Assembly (NCBI GenBank): GCA_029204225.1
Contig: CM055110.1
Coordinates: 48,921,201 to 48,985,200 of the forward strand
Origin: Diphasiastrum complanatum
Lineage: Eukaryota > Streptophyta > Lycopodiopsida > Lycopodiales > Lycopodiaceae
Reading direction: 5' to 3'
DNA: 64,000 nucleotides
Shown: positions 1 to 11,500 of the stretch, piece after piece
Position numbering within the stretch: position 1 is the stretch's first letter
How the letters are laid out: the number at the start of each line of letters is the position of its first letter
Program-made: the position numbers and the translations under genes
The notes under the pieces: generated by a model
Told to the model about the DNA's origin: nothing
The model's input: only the letters and a program-made list of their open reading frames with translations
Database searches by the model: none

Positions 1-1030
1 CATACTCCTCCTTGATCATAGTCTCCATGGAACCTGAGTTGACATGTCCAAGTCTTTTGTGCCATAAAGTAAAGGTAGATATCCCCGAGTCAATCCACCA
101 AGGATCTTCTCCTTTGAAGCTTGTTGAAGAAAATATGGACATCATGAGAGAGTCCTCATGTGAACTCTCCTCCTCCTCCTCTTTGCTCATGTTGGCTTGG
201 CTTTGATCTTGCTTCGTCTTGAAGCATTCCGAGGCATAATGCCCCATCTTGCTACAATAGTAGCACTTCACCTTTGATTTGTCCTTCTTGACTTTGGTGG
301 TTGATGGAGATGCCTTTGAGGGTCCTTCTTGATCCTCAAGCTTTGTAGACTTCTTGAATGTTGATACTTTGCCTTTGGACTTGCCTTTGCCTTTGGTGAA
401 GAGAGCTTGGTCATCTCCACCTTGGATGGAAAGCCTATCCATCCTCTCTTGCATTTGGCTCCTCCTTGATTCCTCGGCCATGAGTGTGCCTTGGAGTTCT
501 TCAAGTATGGGTAGCTTACCCATAATTGCATATCCCTGAACCAAATTGTCAAATTCAAAGCTTAGTCCATTCAATATGAGTTGAACAAGCTCTTCATCCT
601 TGATAGGATCACCTATAAAGGCTAGCTCTTTGTTCAATTCTTTTACTCTTAGGACAAAAGTATGTGCACTCTCTCCTTTCTTTTGATAGCTTCTATAGAT
701 TTGATTCTTCAAAGCTAACATTCTAGTTTGGTTCTTGGATTCATAGACCTTTTGCAAAGTCTCCCAAGCATCTTGAGCTGAAGTGCAATCTCCTACCTCT
801 CTTAAGAGTTCATTTGCAACATTCATTTTTATGCAATGTAGTGCAACATTGCACCTCTTGATGTATTTGGCTTTTTCTTGAGGATGAATAGGTTCACCCT
901 CCTTACCATTTACAATTTCCATCAGATCTTGCATGATCATGATGGATTCCATTCTAACTTTCCATATGGAATAGTTAGTTTTGTTGAGCCTTTCATTAGT
1001 ATCCAAAAGATATGCATTTATAGATGCCAT
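1..1030 (-). CDS. Ty1/copia Gag-Pol N-terminal part (cut by the window edge)
   Basis: An uninterrupted frame of 343 codons runs from an ATG at 1030 leftwards out of the window; I checked it codon by codon and saw no stop. It starts MASINAYLLDTNERLNKTNY and continues with a copia-type Gag (UBN2/DUF4219-like, SIWKVRME then YESKNQTRMLALKNQIYRS). A lysine-rich stretch leads to a CCHC zinc knuckle, CYYCSKMGHYASEC (CX2CX4HX4C), at about 271-230. Near the left edge come the protease start DPWWIDSG and, only a few residues later, the GAG-pre-integrase motif LWHKRLGHVN. In intact copia polyproteins roughly a hundred or more residues separate these motifs, so the protease core looks deleted in frame. 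Integrase and reverse transcriptase would lie outside the window. Gag forms the particle; this copy could still make Gag but not a working protease. Confidence 0.9.
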   Translation of the reverse strand, partial: MASINAYLLDTNERLNKTNYSIWKVRMESIMIMQDLMEIVNGKEGEPIHPQEKAKYIKRCNVALHCIKMNVANELLREVGDCTSAQDAWETLQKVYESKNQTRMLALKNQIYRSYQKKGESAHTFVLRVKELNKELAFIGDPIKDEELVQLILNGLSFEFDNLVQGYAIMGKLPILEELQGTLMAEESRRSQMQERMDRLSIQGGDDQALFTKGKGKSKGKVSTFKKSTKLEDQEGPSKASPSTTKVKKDKSKVKCYYCSKMGHYASECFKTKQDQSQANMSKEEEEESSHEDSLMMSIFSSTSFKGEDPWWIDSGISTFTLWHKRLGHVNSGSMETMIKEEY

Positions 1031-1828
1031 CTAGTCTCCTAATCAAGGACTTGACACAAATGAAAGTTACTTCTATTGATTTGATTGAAGGTCTACCTTA
1101 TCCCACTTCTTAGGGACCTGAAAAGATCAGTAATAGACTTCCTATAAAGATCTAAGAATGATCTCTAACAAAATCAAATCATAGAATACTAGAAACAATG
1201 CACTTGCTTGATTGAAGTAGACAATACTAGTAGAATTGCCCCTCTTTCTATAAAGAACATTAAAGCTTCCAAATGATCTGATCAAGAGTGAATTTCAGCA
1301 ACCTAATATACTTCCAAAATCACTTGTAAAAGATCTAAATGGAACTTAATGAGGATGCAACACAATCTACTATCCAATCACAAGCAAAAAATGATCAAAA
1401 TTGATGAAAAATTGATCTAATTTGGTGCATAAGTCAAGCAATGGTTGGACTGAAGCTAAATCACTTTAGGAGGTGCCTACTACACCTTAGAACAGCCTTG
1501 AAGAGTCCCCAAAACTCTGATCTTCCCTCTCCTTGAATGCTAGAAAGCCTCCTCTATGAAATCACCTCCAAAACTCGCTTAGAAATCAATGCTTGGAGCA
1601 AGCAAAACTTGTTATCTTGGTAATGTGAATTGAATTCAACTTTGCCTCTGGTTTTAGACTCCTAAACACCTGCAAATGAAGTCACACAACATCAATCTCC
1701 AATGTATTTGACTCACTTTGAGTTCTAGAATCGATACTAGATGCTAAGATCCAATCTACACAAGATTTAGATAAAAAATTGTGATCAAATTGAATGAAAA
1801 CCAAGGATTTAGCTCATTTCAGCCTTTA
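1031..1828 (-). other. Copia untranslated leader between primer-binding site and gag
   Basis: About 0.8 kb between the primer-binding site and the gag ATG on the minus strand. It is AT-rich and has no open frame of note. It corresponds to the 5' leader of the copia element, where packaging signals are expected, though none can be identified by eye. Confidence 0.6.
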
Positions 1829-1841
1829 GGCTCTAATACCA
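1829..1841 (-). promoter_or_regulatory. Primer-binding site (initiator Met tRNA type)
   Basis: On the minus strand the sequence TGGTATTAGAGCC directly follows the ACA end of the LTR. It differs by one base from the standard plant primer-binding site TGGTATCAGAGC, which pairs with the 3' end of initiator Met tRNA. It marks the start of minus-strand DNA synthesis and fixes the LTR boundary. Confidence 0.85.
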
Positions 1842-2516
1842 TGTAAAAATTACAGCAAATAAGGATCCTAAAACACTTAAAATGATGAGGGAAACAATAT
1901 ATTGTGATTTCATAAGATTAGCACAAGTTGAACCACCATCAAAAATCTATGCTTGAACCTCACTAAATGGCCCATATCCTTGAAGAAGGCTTCACACGTG
2001 TGAAAGTACGGCCTCCCACAGTCTGAGTACTGTACACCAGACCTACATTCAATCCTATAATCATTAGTAATCACAAGTACTCAAACAATTATGAACATAG
2101 AGAGCAATTGCACCATTATGAGAGAAAAAACATGAAATTGCTTGATTGATTTTGGTGAGATATCATCACCTATATATACATGATCCATCACGGTTTTGGG
2201 CAGGTATGAGTAGCCCTAAACCTATCCCTAATGCTAATTTTGGTGGATCTTTCATCCCTACCAAGTTAAGATTGGAATCTTGGAGATCCCTCAACTATGC
2301 AAAAATTACCAAAAATAGCTCCTATTTTTTCTCCCTTGTATCTAAGCATAATTTGGACTCATTCCAAAGGTTCTAACACTTAGGTCTACTTGAGAACATC
2401 CTTATGAATGGAATCCTACGCTATTTGGCACGTGTGACAAGCCACATCATGACCATCTAACTATTTACAAGTCATATGACCAAAACTAGTCAAGCTAGAA
2501 TTGTGAATTTTTAACA
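1842..2516 (-). mobile_element. 5' LTR of the copia element
   Basis: About 675 bp. Read on the minus strand it starts TGTTAAAAATT (ending at 2516) and finishes AATTTTTACA (at 1842), giving matching inverted termini TGT...ACA. The primer-binding site follows immediately. A TATATATA stretch near 2171-2179 could be the promoter TATA box. The outer end abuts a GA/GT microsatellite, so a target-site duplication cannot be judged. The partner 3' LTR must lie left of the window if the element is full length. Confidence 0.8.
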
Positions 2517-3059
<543 letters not shown>

Positions 3060-6000
3060 ATGCCCAGACAGCGGGATCCATTATGGAATCACGTCACCCT
3101 TAATTTAGGTTATGGCACATCAGGCACGAAGAAGTGGACTTGCAAGTATTGCGGGAACACTTATGGAGGTGGCCCCATTCGAATCAGGGCGCATCTTTTA
3201 TGTCTTCGAGGATACGATATCGTCGTTTGCACTCAGGCCCCAGAGTCACTGAGGATTGCCAGGATCGGGGACGGGGACGACTCTCCTACTACTACTTTAG
3301 GCACAGGTGATTCTTGAATCTTGTTTGATCAATGACATTGATTGAAATTTGATATAAAGCTAAAACTTTAAAGTTCAGTCTATAACTTTAAACTTTCATT
3401 ACTAATGAATTATAAGTGATTGTTCTCTGAGAGCTCTCACTGACTATAATTTATTACCTAAAGCCTAACTAGTAACACCATTATTGTTACAGGTGCGGCA
3501 GAGCGCCGAGATTCCCCATCGCAGCCGGCACTAGCTCCGCTGCAGCATCCATTCCACCTTCTTCTTCTGGAGAAACTCCTGTAGTGCCAGTTGGTGGGGC
3601 AGGCAATAGTGCTATTGGTAGCACTGTTAGGGGACGGGGTCGAGGACATGTGAGAGGCAGGGATGTTTTTGTGGCAGCCTTCCAGCAGTCGCATAGGGAT
3701 GCAGTTGCTATTGCTGTTAGGAGGTGCTTTTACTTGTGTGACCTCCCTTTCATCTGGCACAGACCCCTGCATGGAGGGATATGATGCGAGCAGTATCTCG
3801 TATCGGTGTTGAGTGGCAGGACCCGACCATGGAGCAGTTGAGGACGAGAGAACTACATGCTGAGCGACAATGCGTGGATGCTGACCTACAGCCCATTAGG
3901 AAGTCATGGGCGAGTTATACCTGTAACCTTACATCTTCAAAACCTTTGCACTTTCCACTTACTACTTTAGAAATTAGTACTTTCAAGTTTCTAACTTTGA
4001 ATTTTCAATCTCCAAATTTGCAACTTAGTTAGTTGAAAGTGTTGTCGAATGTTTTAGGTTTGGATGCACTATAATATCAGATGGTTGGACCGATGTAAGG
4101 AGGCGCCATCTTGTGAATATATTGGTGTCTTCTTGCATGGGCACCATGTTTTTGAGATCCATTGATACGTCGAAGCCAGACATGGCATTGGATGACAAGA
4201 GATTGTTTGAATACATCTCACAGGCCATTGCTTTGAAGTTAGAACTTAGTAAGTTACAACTTACAACTTACATTTTGTGAATCGTGATTATTGTTTTGAA
4301 CGTTGCAATTTGCACTTGCCATTTAAAATTTTACATTTGCAATTTGCACATTTGCTTCCGAAATGCTCAATGGTAAATGTTCATGAGTTATGATTCGACC
4401 TTTGTCGGAATTCCAATGTAGGTTGTCACTGACAACGCGTCCAACTGTGTTGCCATGGGGAAGATGGTGAATGAGAAGTACCCTTGGATTTTCTGGAGTC
4501 CATGTGCTGCACATTGTCTTGACCTCCTAGTTGAAGACATTGGGAGATTACCCTGGGTCAAGGAGGTTGTAGACATGGCACGATTTTTGGTGAGATTTGT
4601 CACCAAGAGACAGAGGGTCTTGAGCATCTTTAGGTCCTATTCCACCTTGGATCTCTTGAGGCCTGCCCCCACTAGGTAACTAAGTTCCAACTTTCAATCT
4701 GACAACTTGTTTCCAATTTTTTGATTTGAAAATTGCAATTTTGTTTTAGCTTCAAGTTTCAGTGCTCATAGAATTTGACTTTTGCTATATAGTATAGCCT
4801 GCTTGCTGCCTATAGGCTATGACCAATTACCAATCTTATTTCATGATTTTCACCCTAGGTTTGCCTATATGTTCATTGTTTTGGAGCGGCTCATAAAAGT
4901 GCATGGAAGCCTAAGGATGACAGTGATTTCACCCCATTGGGCATAGTGGGGCCAATCACGAGAGGCCATGGCCAGGAGATTTGAGGCGATCGTGATGGGG
5001 ACTTCATTTTGGGATGATGCACGCTCCATTGTCATATCCATGCAGCCTATCTATACTGTGCTTCGCCTTACTGATACAGAGGGTTCCACTTTAGGCCTTT
5101 TTTATGAGTTTATGGATAAGCTGGGAGAGCAGCTTCAGAGTTGCACCACCATAGCTCCTGACAAGTATATTACTACGTTGAAAGTTTCAAAGTTGATTCT
5201 TGAATCTTCATTGACATTCATGATTAGAATTTAGTTAAAACTTAATAGTTTTTGAGACTTGAATGCTCAAACTTCATTCCTAATTGTTTGCAAGCTGGAA
5301 GAAGTAAAAGGGCCTATTTCTAGGCAGATGACAATGGTTCCATCAACCTCTGCATGTCGTGGCTTGCTTGCTTCATCCACTATGGAGGACGGAAGGTCAA
5401 TTCCATGATCCAGAGCTCAGGCAATGATGACATTCCTACGTCTCCTCTATCTATTCTGATCCCAAAGATCAGGATGCACTCATGGATGACTTGAATTTAT
5501 TCAGGTATGTACTATGTAATTAGTAAATTGTAATATGTATTCAAGTATGTATTCATCTATGTAATATGTATATGTATGAAGTCTAAGGCTTAAGCTAGCT
5601 ACTAGTTAAAACTTGATAGTTGTAACTTGTAAGCACTTAGTATTTACTATTTTGAAATTTGAATGGTGATGAATGTTGAATGTTCAGGACCGAGCGCCTC
5701 GATTTCGGTCATGCAACTGCCATGCTGAAGGAAGGGCAATTGTGCCCTGTTTCATGGTGGATGAAGTACGAGAATGATGTTCCCAAGTTGCAGAAACTTG
5801 CCATTCACGTCCTCTCACAAGATTGCGCAGCAGTTGTATGTGAGAAAAATTGAAGTGTGTTCTCTCTAATTCATACGAAGAGGAGGAACAAACTTTCTAT
5901 TGCGTAGCTGGAGAGGTTGGTGTATGTGCATGCCAACCTACGGCTTGTGAAGAAGCCAAGAGAGACCAGGGAGCCCGTACAGGTAATGATTAATCTGAAT

Positions 6001-6312
6001 TCTATGGAGCCTAGTATCTACCATGAATAATGATTTGTCTAGATAGTAGAGTCGACTCTACATTAAGAAGTTAGAACCTTCAGGCTTCAAGTTTCAACTT
6101 TCAACGTTTACATTTCAAATTTGCTATTTTTTTTAAAATCGTTTACTAGTACTTACTATTGAGAATCCAAATCTTGGTTTAATTTCAATTTTCGTAGGTT
6201 AATCCCGATGAGATCGATGTGGCAAAGGTTCCGGACTTGCCACCAAGATCACAAGAGGAGGAGGATGCCTATGCTCTACTCCATCGAGAGGCCTTAGCAA
6301 CTGCAGGTTGAT
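3060..6312 (+). pseudogene. hAT transposase (hAT-1; BED finger, DUF659-like, hAT C-terminal), broken
   Basis: A multi-exon hAT transposase. Exon 1 starts at 3060 and carries a BED zinc finger, WTCKYCGNTYGGGPIRIRAHLL. A GT donor at about 3307 and an AG acceptor at 3491-3492 fit an intron. Later blocks contain the hAT core: SDGWTDVRRR (about 4076), VTDNASNC (about 4422), CAAHCLDLLVEDIGRLPW (about 4506), SFWDDARSIV (about 5000) and a C-terminal dimerisation block near 5690-5980 with SVFSLIHTKRRNK and LERLVYVHANLRL. AT-rich introns separate the blocks. Decay is clear: a frameshift after exon 2 starts, a TGA where the family has Trp just before SVFS, and a stop before LERLV. The protein would excise and reinsert its own element. 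I am confident of the family and that this copy is dead; exact exon ends are approximate. Confidence 0.85.
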
Positions 6313-6764
6313 TTCGATGTCCGATTCCCCGATTCACTGCGTTACATCAGTAGACTTTTAGTAATTTGAAAATTTGTAGATATACTAGATAGTAGATTAC
6401 TAGATTGTAAATTGTAACTAAATAGTAAGTCCTATGATTTTTAACTTTATTGTTTACAATTTTTGCAAATTCTTGGATGTTTGAAAATTGAGACTGTATG
6501 ATGAATGGTGACAATATCAATAATTGACCGTGGAAAGTGAGCATAGTCACGACTCACCATACTACAGCTTCTCCTCTTGAAATTGCAATCTCTAGAGCAT
6601 TCTCATGAAATTGGATGTATCTACTTGTTACCAGAATGTCTATGACATGTGTAAACCCTCAAAAAACACATTAAAAAAAAAAAAACCTTAAAATTTTTTT
6701 CGTTTCAAACCAAAACCAGTCATTTCAAATGTGTTTCAACAGGTTTCGAAACGACGAGCCCCTG
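6313..6764 (+). other. 3' flank of hAT-1 with possible right terminus
   Basis: AT-rich non-coding sequence with repeated GTTTC/GAAAC motifs from about 6700. It ends in GAGCCCCTG at 6764, whose complement CAGGGGCTC resembles a hAT terminal inverted repeat (CAGGG type). The matching left end was not found among the microsatellites, so the boundary is tentative. Position 6765-6840 holds nothing recognisable. Confidence 0.35.
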
Positions 6765-6839
6765 AAACATTGATGCCAAAGCAGGGCCATTGTGAATCTC
6801 CACAAAGGAATCGCTTTCCATTGGTATGAAAAACACAAA

Positions 6840-6840
<1 letters not shown>

Positions 6841-6909
<69 letters not shown>

Positions 6910-6916
6910 TCCCTCC
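6841..6916. repeat. (CT)n microsatellite at the 5' end of LINE-B1
   Basis: About 70 bp of nearly pure CT immediately before the plus-strand LINE-B1. The same motif occurs at that element's 3' end (7839-7861). Confidence 0.95.
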
Positions 6917-7838
6917 CTAATGGTCCAGTAGATCTGAACAGCGATGGTCCATCAGCGATAGAGAAAAAAAGAAATCGTTTTGGATTTCTTGACGGGAAGA
7001 CAACCATTCGTTCTTTGAAGAGTGAGAGCATTGTTGTTTTCAAGCAGATCTGAGCTAGCGGATCTAAGCAGCGGATTTGAGGGAGCATTAGTACAATATT
7101 TCATATTGGCCTGCTTGCTGATTTGTGGCTCTGCCGCCATGGATTCTGAGTGGGTAACCCCCCGTTGGAAAGGCAAGAAAACTTCCAGTGAAGTTCTTGC
7201 CTTGCCAACTCCCACCATTGCCACGCCCATGGATTTTGATGTGTGGGCGATCATAAGCAGAATGGAAATTCAACTTCAAAAGCACTGTCACAATATTATC
7301 GCTCTACAAGAAAAGGTGAAGATGATTGAAAATGAAAATGCAAACCTCAAAGAACAATTGACAGCCAAGAACTCTCAAATCAATCCTAGTCATGTCAAAG
7401 CCCTGGAAGACAAAATCCAAAATTCGACCAAAACTTGGGCAGACTTGTTCAATAACTCGGAAGGAAAATACGATGGTGGTTTCACAGACAATGCAGGAAC
7501 AAAGCAAGAGGGAATATAAAACCCAAAACATTCGTGTCCGAGGTTTTTCTCTTGAAACTGAAGGTTATATTCCGTGATGGACGACATTTTTTTGTCACTC
7601 CTTCCAGAATTGATCACTCAGCGCCGCCTCCTGCGTGAGAGCCTTTCATTGACGCTTGTTAGAGATTGTTCAAAGTTAGAGCACTGAAGCGATATTTTTC
7701 TCTTCTTAGTTAGTTTGATTTTTAGTTATGTTGTTTTGACGGCATTGCTCTGTCTTGGTGCCATCCATTTTGATGTACTTGTTCGTCTTATACGCCTTTT
7801 GGCATGGAAAAGACGTTAATAAAGCTTCTTCTTCTTTT
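6917..7838 (+). mobile_element. LINE-B1, ORF1-only LINE copy
   Basis: A short element of about 0.9 kb bounded by (CT)n on both sides. It holds a 5' leader, an ORF1 remnant (7139 onwards) and a 3' untranslated region that ends in the family tail: the hairpin CGCC-TTTT-GGC(A) at about 7795-7806, then AAAAGACGTTAATAAAGC. No endonuclease or reverse transcriptase is present. LINE-B2 (53809-55115) has the same ORF1-plus-tail architecture. It lies tail-to-tail with the RanBPM gene, about 360 bp beyond its stop codon. Confidence 0.75.
7139..7575 (+). pseudogene. LINE-B1 ORF1 remnant (coiled coil)
   Basis: The ATG at 7139 gives MDSEWVTPRWKGKK, closely matching the start of the LINE-B2 ORF1 (MDSDWVTTRRKGKK), which supports this start over an upstream one in the same frame at 7022. 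A heptad-like coiled coil follows (about residues 38-95), ending in KALEDKIQNSTKTWADLF. Near 7467 the frame shifts; the neighbouring frame then gives REYKTQNIRVRG, the start of the RRM-like domain seen in sibling copies. That domain is cut short and joins the 3' untranslated region. ORF1 proteins of LINEs bind the element RNA as chaperones; this copy lacks most of the RNA-binding domain. Confidence 0.75.
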
Positions 7839-7861
7839 CTCTCTCTCTCTCTCTCTCTCTC
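7839..7861. repeat. (CT)n tail of LINE-B1
   Basis: A 23-bp CT run directly after TTCTTCTTCTTTT, forming the 3' tail in place of poly(A). Confidence 0.9.
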
Positions 7862-8220
7862 AAAGATCTGCATTCTCAAAAAATTTAGAATAATTAACAA
7901 TTGGGTTTACATTGCTTGACTACAAGTCAATTTGGGTGTTTTCAAGCTGCTGTTTGTAAACAAAAGTCAAGTCTGCTATAATATCACCTTCAAATGAGGA
8001 TACAAATTATGCAGCACCATCGCACATGGAACTATACAATATTATGGATGAATACTCCATGCAAAGCACATGCATCCGCAAAATCGACTACATAAACAGC
8101 AATAACACATTGAATGACAATGCAACATCTGACCAGAAATGGCGATATTGATTCGTATGCTATTGGTGAACCTTCATTTTGACTGCAAAACAAATATGTT
8201 CTAACCAGAATTACTAGATT
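7862..8220 (-). other. Likely 3' untranslated region of the RanBPM gene
   Basis: About 360 bp between the RanBPM stop codon and the LINE-B1 tail. Read on the minus strand it is AT-rich with several TGTA/TTGTA motifs of the kind found upstream of plant polyadenylation sites. No other feature was seen. Confidence 0.5.
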
Positions 8221-8502
8221 TTACCATCCTCCATCTTTGCTACCCTGCAGAATTTTGTGCAACCTAAAAACTTCTCCTTGGCCTCCATAAAAGAATCTCA
8301 TTTCAGCCTGGCAAGCTGTTAGTTGCCTAAGTAACTTCTCGAGTGAAGACTGTGGTGATTGTCCAGATGAAAGCAGCACAGGATTCGTGCCCATGACACA
8401 AGCATTTACTGCATCGGCGACAGCCTCTCTCTGCCCCAGTTTGAACAAATATCCAACTGGCGATTCAGCTGGGTTTTCATATGCCAGCAAAGCCACACAA
8501 TC
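8221..8502 (-). CDS. RANBPM: RanBPM last exon (CRA domain)
   Basis: Starts in phase 0 after an AG at 8504-8503 and reads DCVALLAYENPAESPVGY through RLHKILQGSKDGGW to a TAA. It encodes 93 residues, most of the CRA helical domain that packs against other CTLH-complex subunits. The C-terminal block FFYGGQGEVFRLHKIL is typical of plant RanBPM. Confidence 0.92.
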   Translation of the reverse strand, partial: DCVALLAYENPAESPVGYLFKLGQREAVADAVNACVMGTNPVLLSSGQSPQSSLEKLLRQLTACQAEMRFFYGGQGEVFRLHKILQGSKDGGW

Positions 8503-11500
8503 CTAGTATCATTATCATCCACAAGGTCCAATTCAGTCGACAAGGTCAAAATTAGTTTACAACGTCAAGATGCTCAACAAGGTCAAAATTGGTCAACGTC
8601 TCAAGATCAGTCACCAAGGTCAAGACCAGTTAATGAGGTCAAATCAGTCAACAGGTCAAAAGTAGTCAACAGGGTCAAAACCAGTCAACAAGGTCAAAAC
8701 CAGTCAACAAGGTCAAAATCAGTGCACAAGGTAAAAATCAGTCAACAAGGTCAGTATCAGTTAACTTCCACAATCCTGGAATCTTAGTCCAACCACTGGT
8801 TGGTTCTGATAAAGGTCCCCTTCAAAATACAACTGATTTTGTTGTGTGCAAAATGAGAGAACTTGCAAAGCTCCAAGCAAATGCATTAGAGCTGATCATA
8901 CTTTTACCTGTAAGAGATTCTGCAAAGGAGGGCTTCCAAAGAAGCTGGCCAGTTCTTGTTGGGCATAGAAGACGGCTGCTTCAAGAGCTCCAGCCTGCAT
9001 TCACAGAAAAACATCTTAAGTAAATATACATGACTGTAAACTTTAATTTATGTCTGAACAAAATCCAAGCAACAATGAAGGTTCAAGAAGCAACTCATTA
9101 CATACATTCATAAAATTCAGTCTATGGATTGACATAGCTGATTGAGTATCATCACTTAACCACAACTTTACAGCATAAAAACACAACATGAGAAGGTACA
9201 GAGAATAGATATACCAAACAAAAAAGAGTAACAAGCTTGCTCCATTCAAAATTGATGACAACCAATACTTATGTTTATCAATATTTATATGTTATGCATG
9301 TATATCAAGGAATATCGTTAGATACAATTGCAGGATAAAATTTAAAAAGTAAGTATAGTAGTGGCCTATCATTTAAGCTGGGCATCCAGGCAAAGATGCA
9401 TCAAATGTGTTGCAAGTAGAGAGATGATGAGCCCATCTGATGACTTACCAGAGATGTGGGTTTATGATGACCTTTGTGGGTCTAGTAGGAAGGATCGCTG
9501 TCACCTTTTTATGTCCCAAACTGTTACGAGCACGTAACCAGTGCCGAACCCTAGAGAACACAGGAGGTCAGATACCACAGTTAGGGGCGTGTCCAGCGTA
9601 CACCTGCAACAGGGCAAGACAGTGTGAGTAGTGTGCCCCGGCATGGTCCATAGCCATGGCGGGCCTAACACAGCATGGGGACCCTGTCAGCAGGATAGGG
9701 CCCCACGTTGGGTCCCGACGTGCAGTTGGCCATGTCAGTGCCACGTGGCCGACACTTGGCAGTATGCATGCTACCAGTCCTCACACTGGGCTAGGAGGGG
9801 CTTACTCCATACGAGGGAGTAGGCAAGGTTGGGTGGATCAGTTAGTGTTTGCCCTACTGTGGTGTTTAAGTTTCAAACACTGGTATCAGAGCCATCTCCA
9901 TCTTTGGGAGTTTTGTTTCAGCAAGAGAGAAAAGCTATTAGACTGTAGAAAACAATCTTCTGGCATTCAGAAAATAGTGGGGGAGATCCATCACTGCAGA
10001 ACCAGCTATCCATCACTGTTTTCCAAGTGCAATTTCTTGCAATCTGAGCGGAAATTGGATCGGAACAGTAGTGCAGATCCATCGCTGCAGGGCAGCATCC
10101 AAACTTTGCTTGCAAGAAGATTTTTCAAGACCAAAACAGAAGCAAGGCCAGCGCTGGACAGGGAGTCTTACTACTGCAGGTCCATCGCCGCAAAATCAGC
10201 ACCAATCACTGCATCTGCAGTACAGATTCGTATAGTCTGGGCGGTTTTTGGATTGGAATTGGTCAGTAAGACCATCGCTATTCTGATGCAGGTCCAATGC
10301 TGATTTCCAGCTCACATCCCTGTATTTTCCGGCTAGGATTGTATCAAAAACAGGGGACAGACCAGCGAGCAGTTTGCCTCCAGACCAGCGAGCAGTTTGT
10401 ATCCAAAATTCAGAAATCTTGATCAAGTTTTCAACTTCAAACTTGGTCTTTTCTGCAGCAGGGCTGCTAGCCTGATAGCGAGGGTGGAGGACAAGTCAAA
10501 TCAGAATTTCCGTGCAATTTTCAAGTCTTCAATTCTGATTTTCCAGTATAGCAAACCAATACCTCTGACAGCGAGGGTAGGGGGCAAGAAAAATCGAATT
10601 TTTCCTGCAACTTTCAGGCCCTGATTTATGATGTTTCAAGGAAGGATTGGGGAACCAGACTGCACTTTCACGGCTTCAGAAGAACTGAGGGGGTTTCTTG
10701 CTTTTTTCTTTGGAAGCACAGTCCTAAGACAGAGCTAAGTATTCTACTTTCGTTTTTCCAGTTCAGTCAATCTTTCTTATTTTAGTCAAAATCCAAGGTA
10801 CATCTCTTTCCGTTCCAAAAATGACCACTCCTCAGGGACCTGATCAACCCCCGGAGAGAGGCATTGACGAAATGGAAACAGAAACCTTGATTTTCAATAA
10901 AGGAAAAGAACCCATGGAAGTGGAAGAATAGGACCAATTCGCCGAAGCACTCGACGATTTGGTTACCAAGGAACAATACCTCCACTTGGTAACAGAGGTG
11001 GATGAATTGAGCTTTAGCCAATTTCAAATCCAGTGTGAAACACTCGTTCGCGAGCTCAAAGGTTTAGGATGACTGTCAGAAAGTCAGAGGGTTTGTTCGA
11101 GGGCTTCGAGATGAATATAAAGTAGAGGTCCAGAGAAACTCACCTACTACCTTAAAGCAAGCTCTCAGATATGCTCAAATCTATGATGATTCAGTGGGTA
11201 GGAAGAAGGCGAAACAACAATCCTTTTCTAAGTAGCCTACTCAGAAAGACTTTCAATTTAAAAAGAAAATTTTAAAAAGACAAAAAAAGATAAAGTTAAA
11301 AATGAAGCTCCTCAGAAACGTCCATCACTCATACAACCCTTAAAACCAGGAGATTTTGAGAAAGCCAAACAAGAACGTTTGTGCTTTGTGTGTATGGGCA
11401 AGGGTCACACAGTCAGACAGTGTCCCAAGGGGCCATTCATTAAAAAAGATAAGAAAGATAAAAAACAAGTTCATCTTGTTCAGACTGTAAGCTTCCCAAG

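Noticed and set aside
8540-8765. Possible CRISPR-like array
   Set aside because: Units are contiguous and degenerate, with no uniform unique spacers and a clearly eukaryotic context.
9656-10303. 215-codon plus frame
   Set aside because: It crosses the LTR, primer-binding site and leader of gypsy-1; no domain homology.
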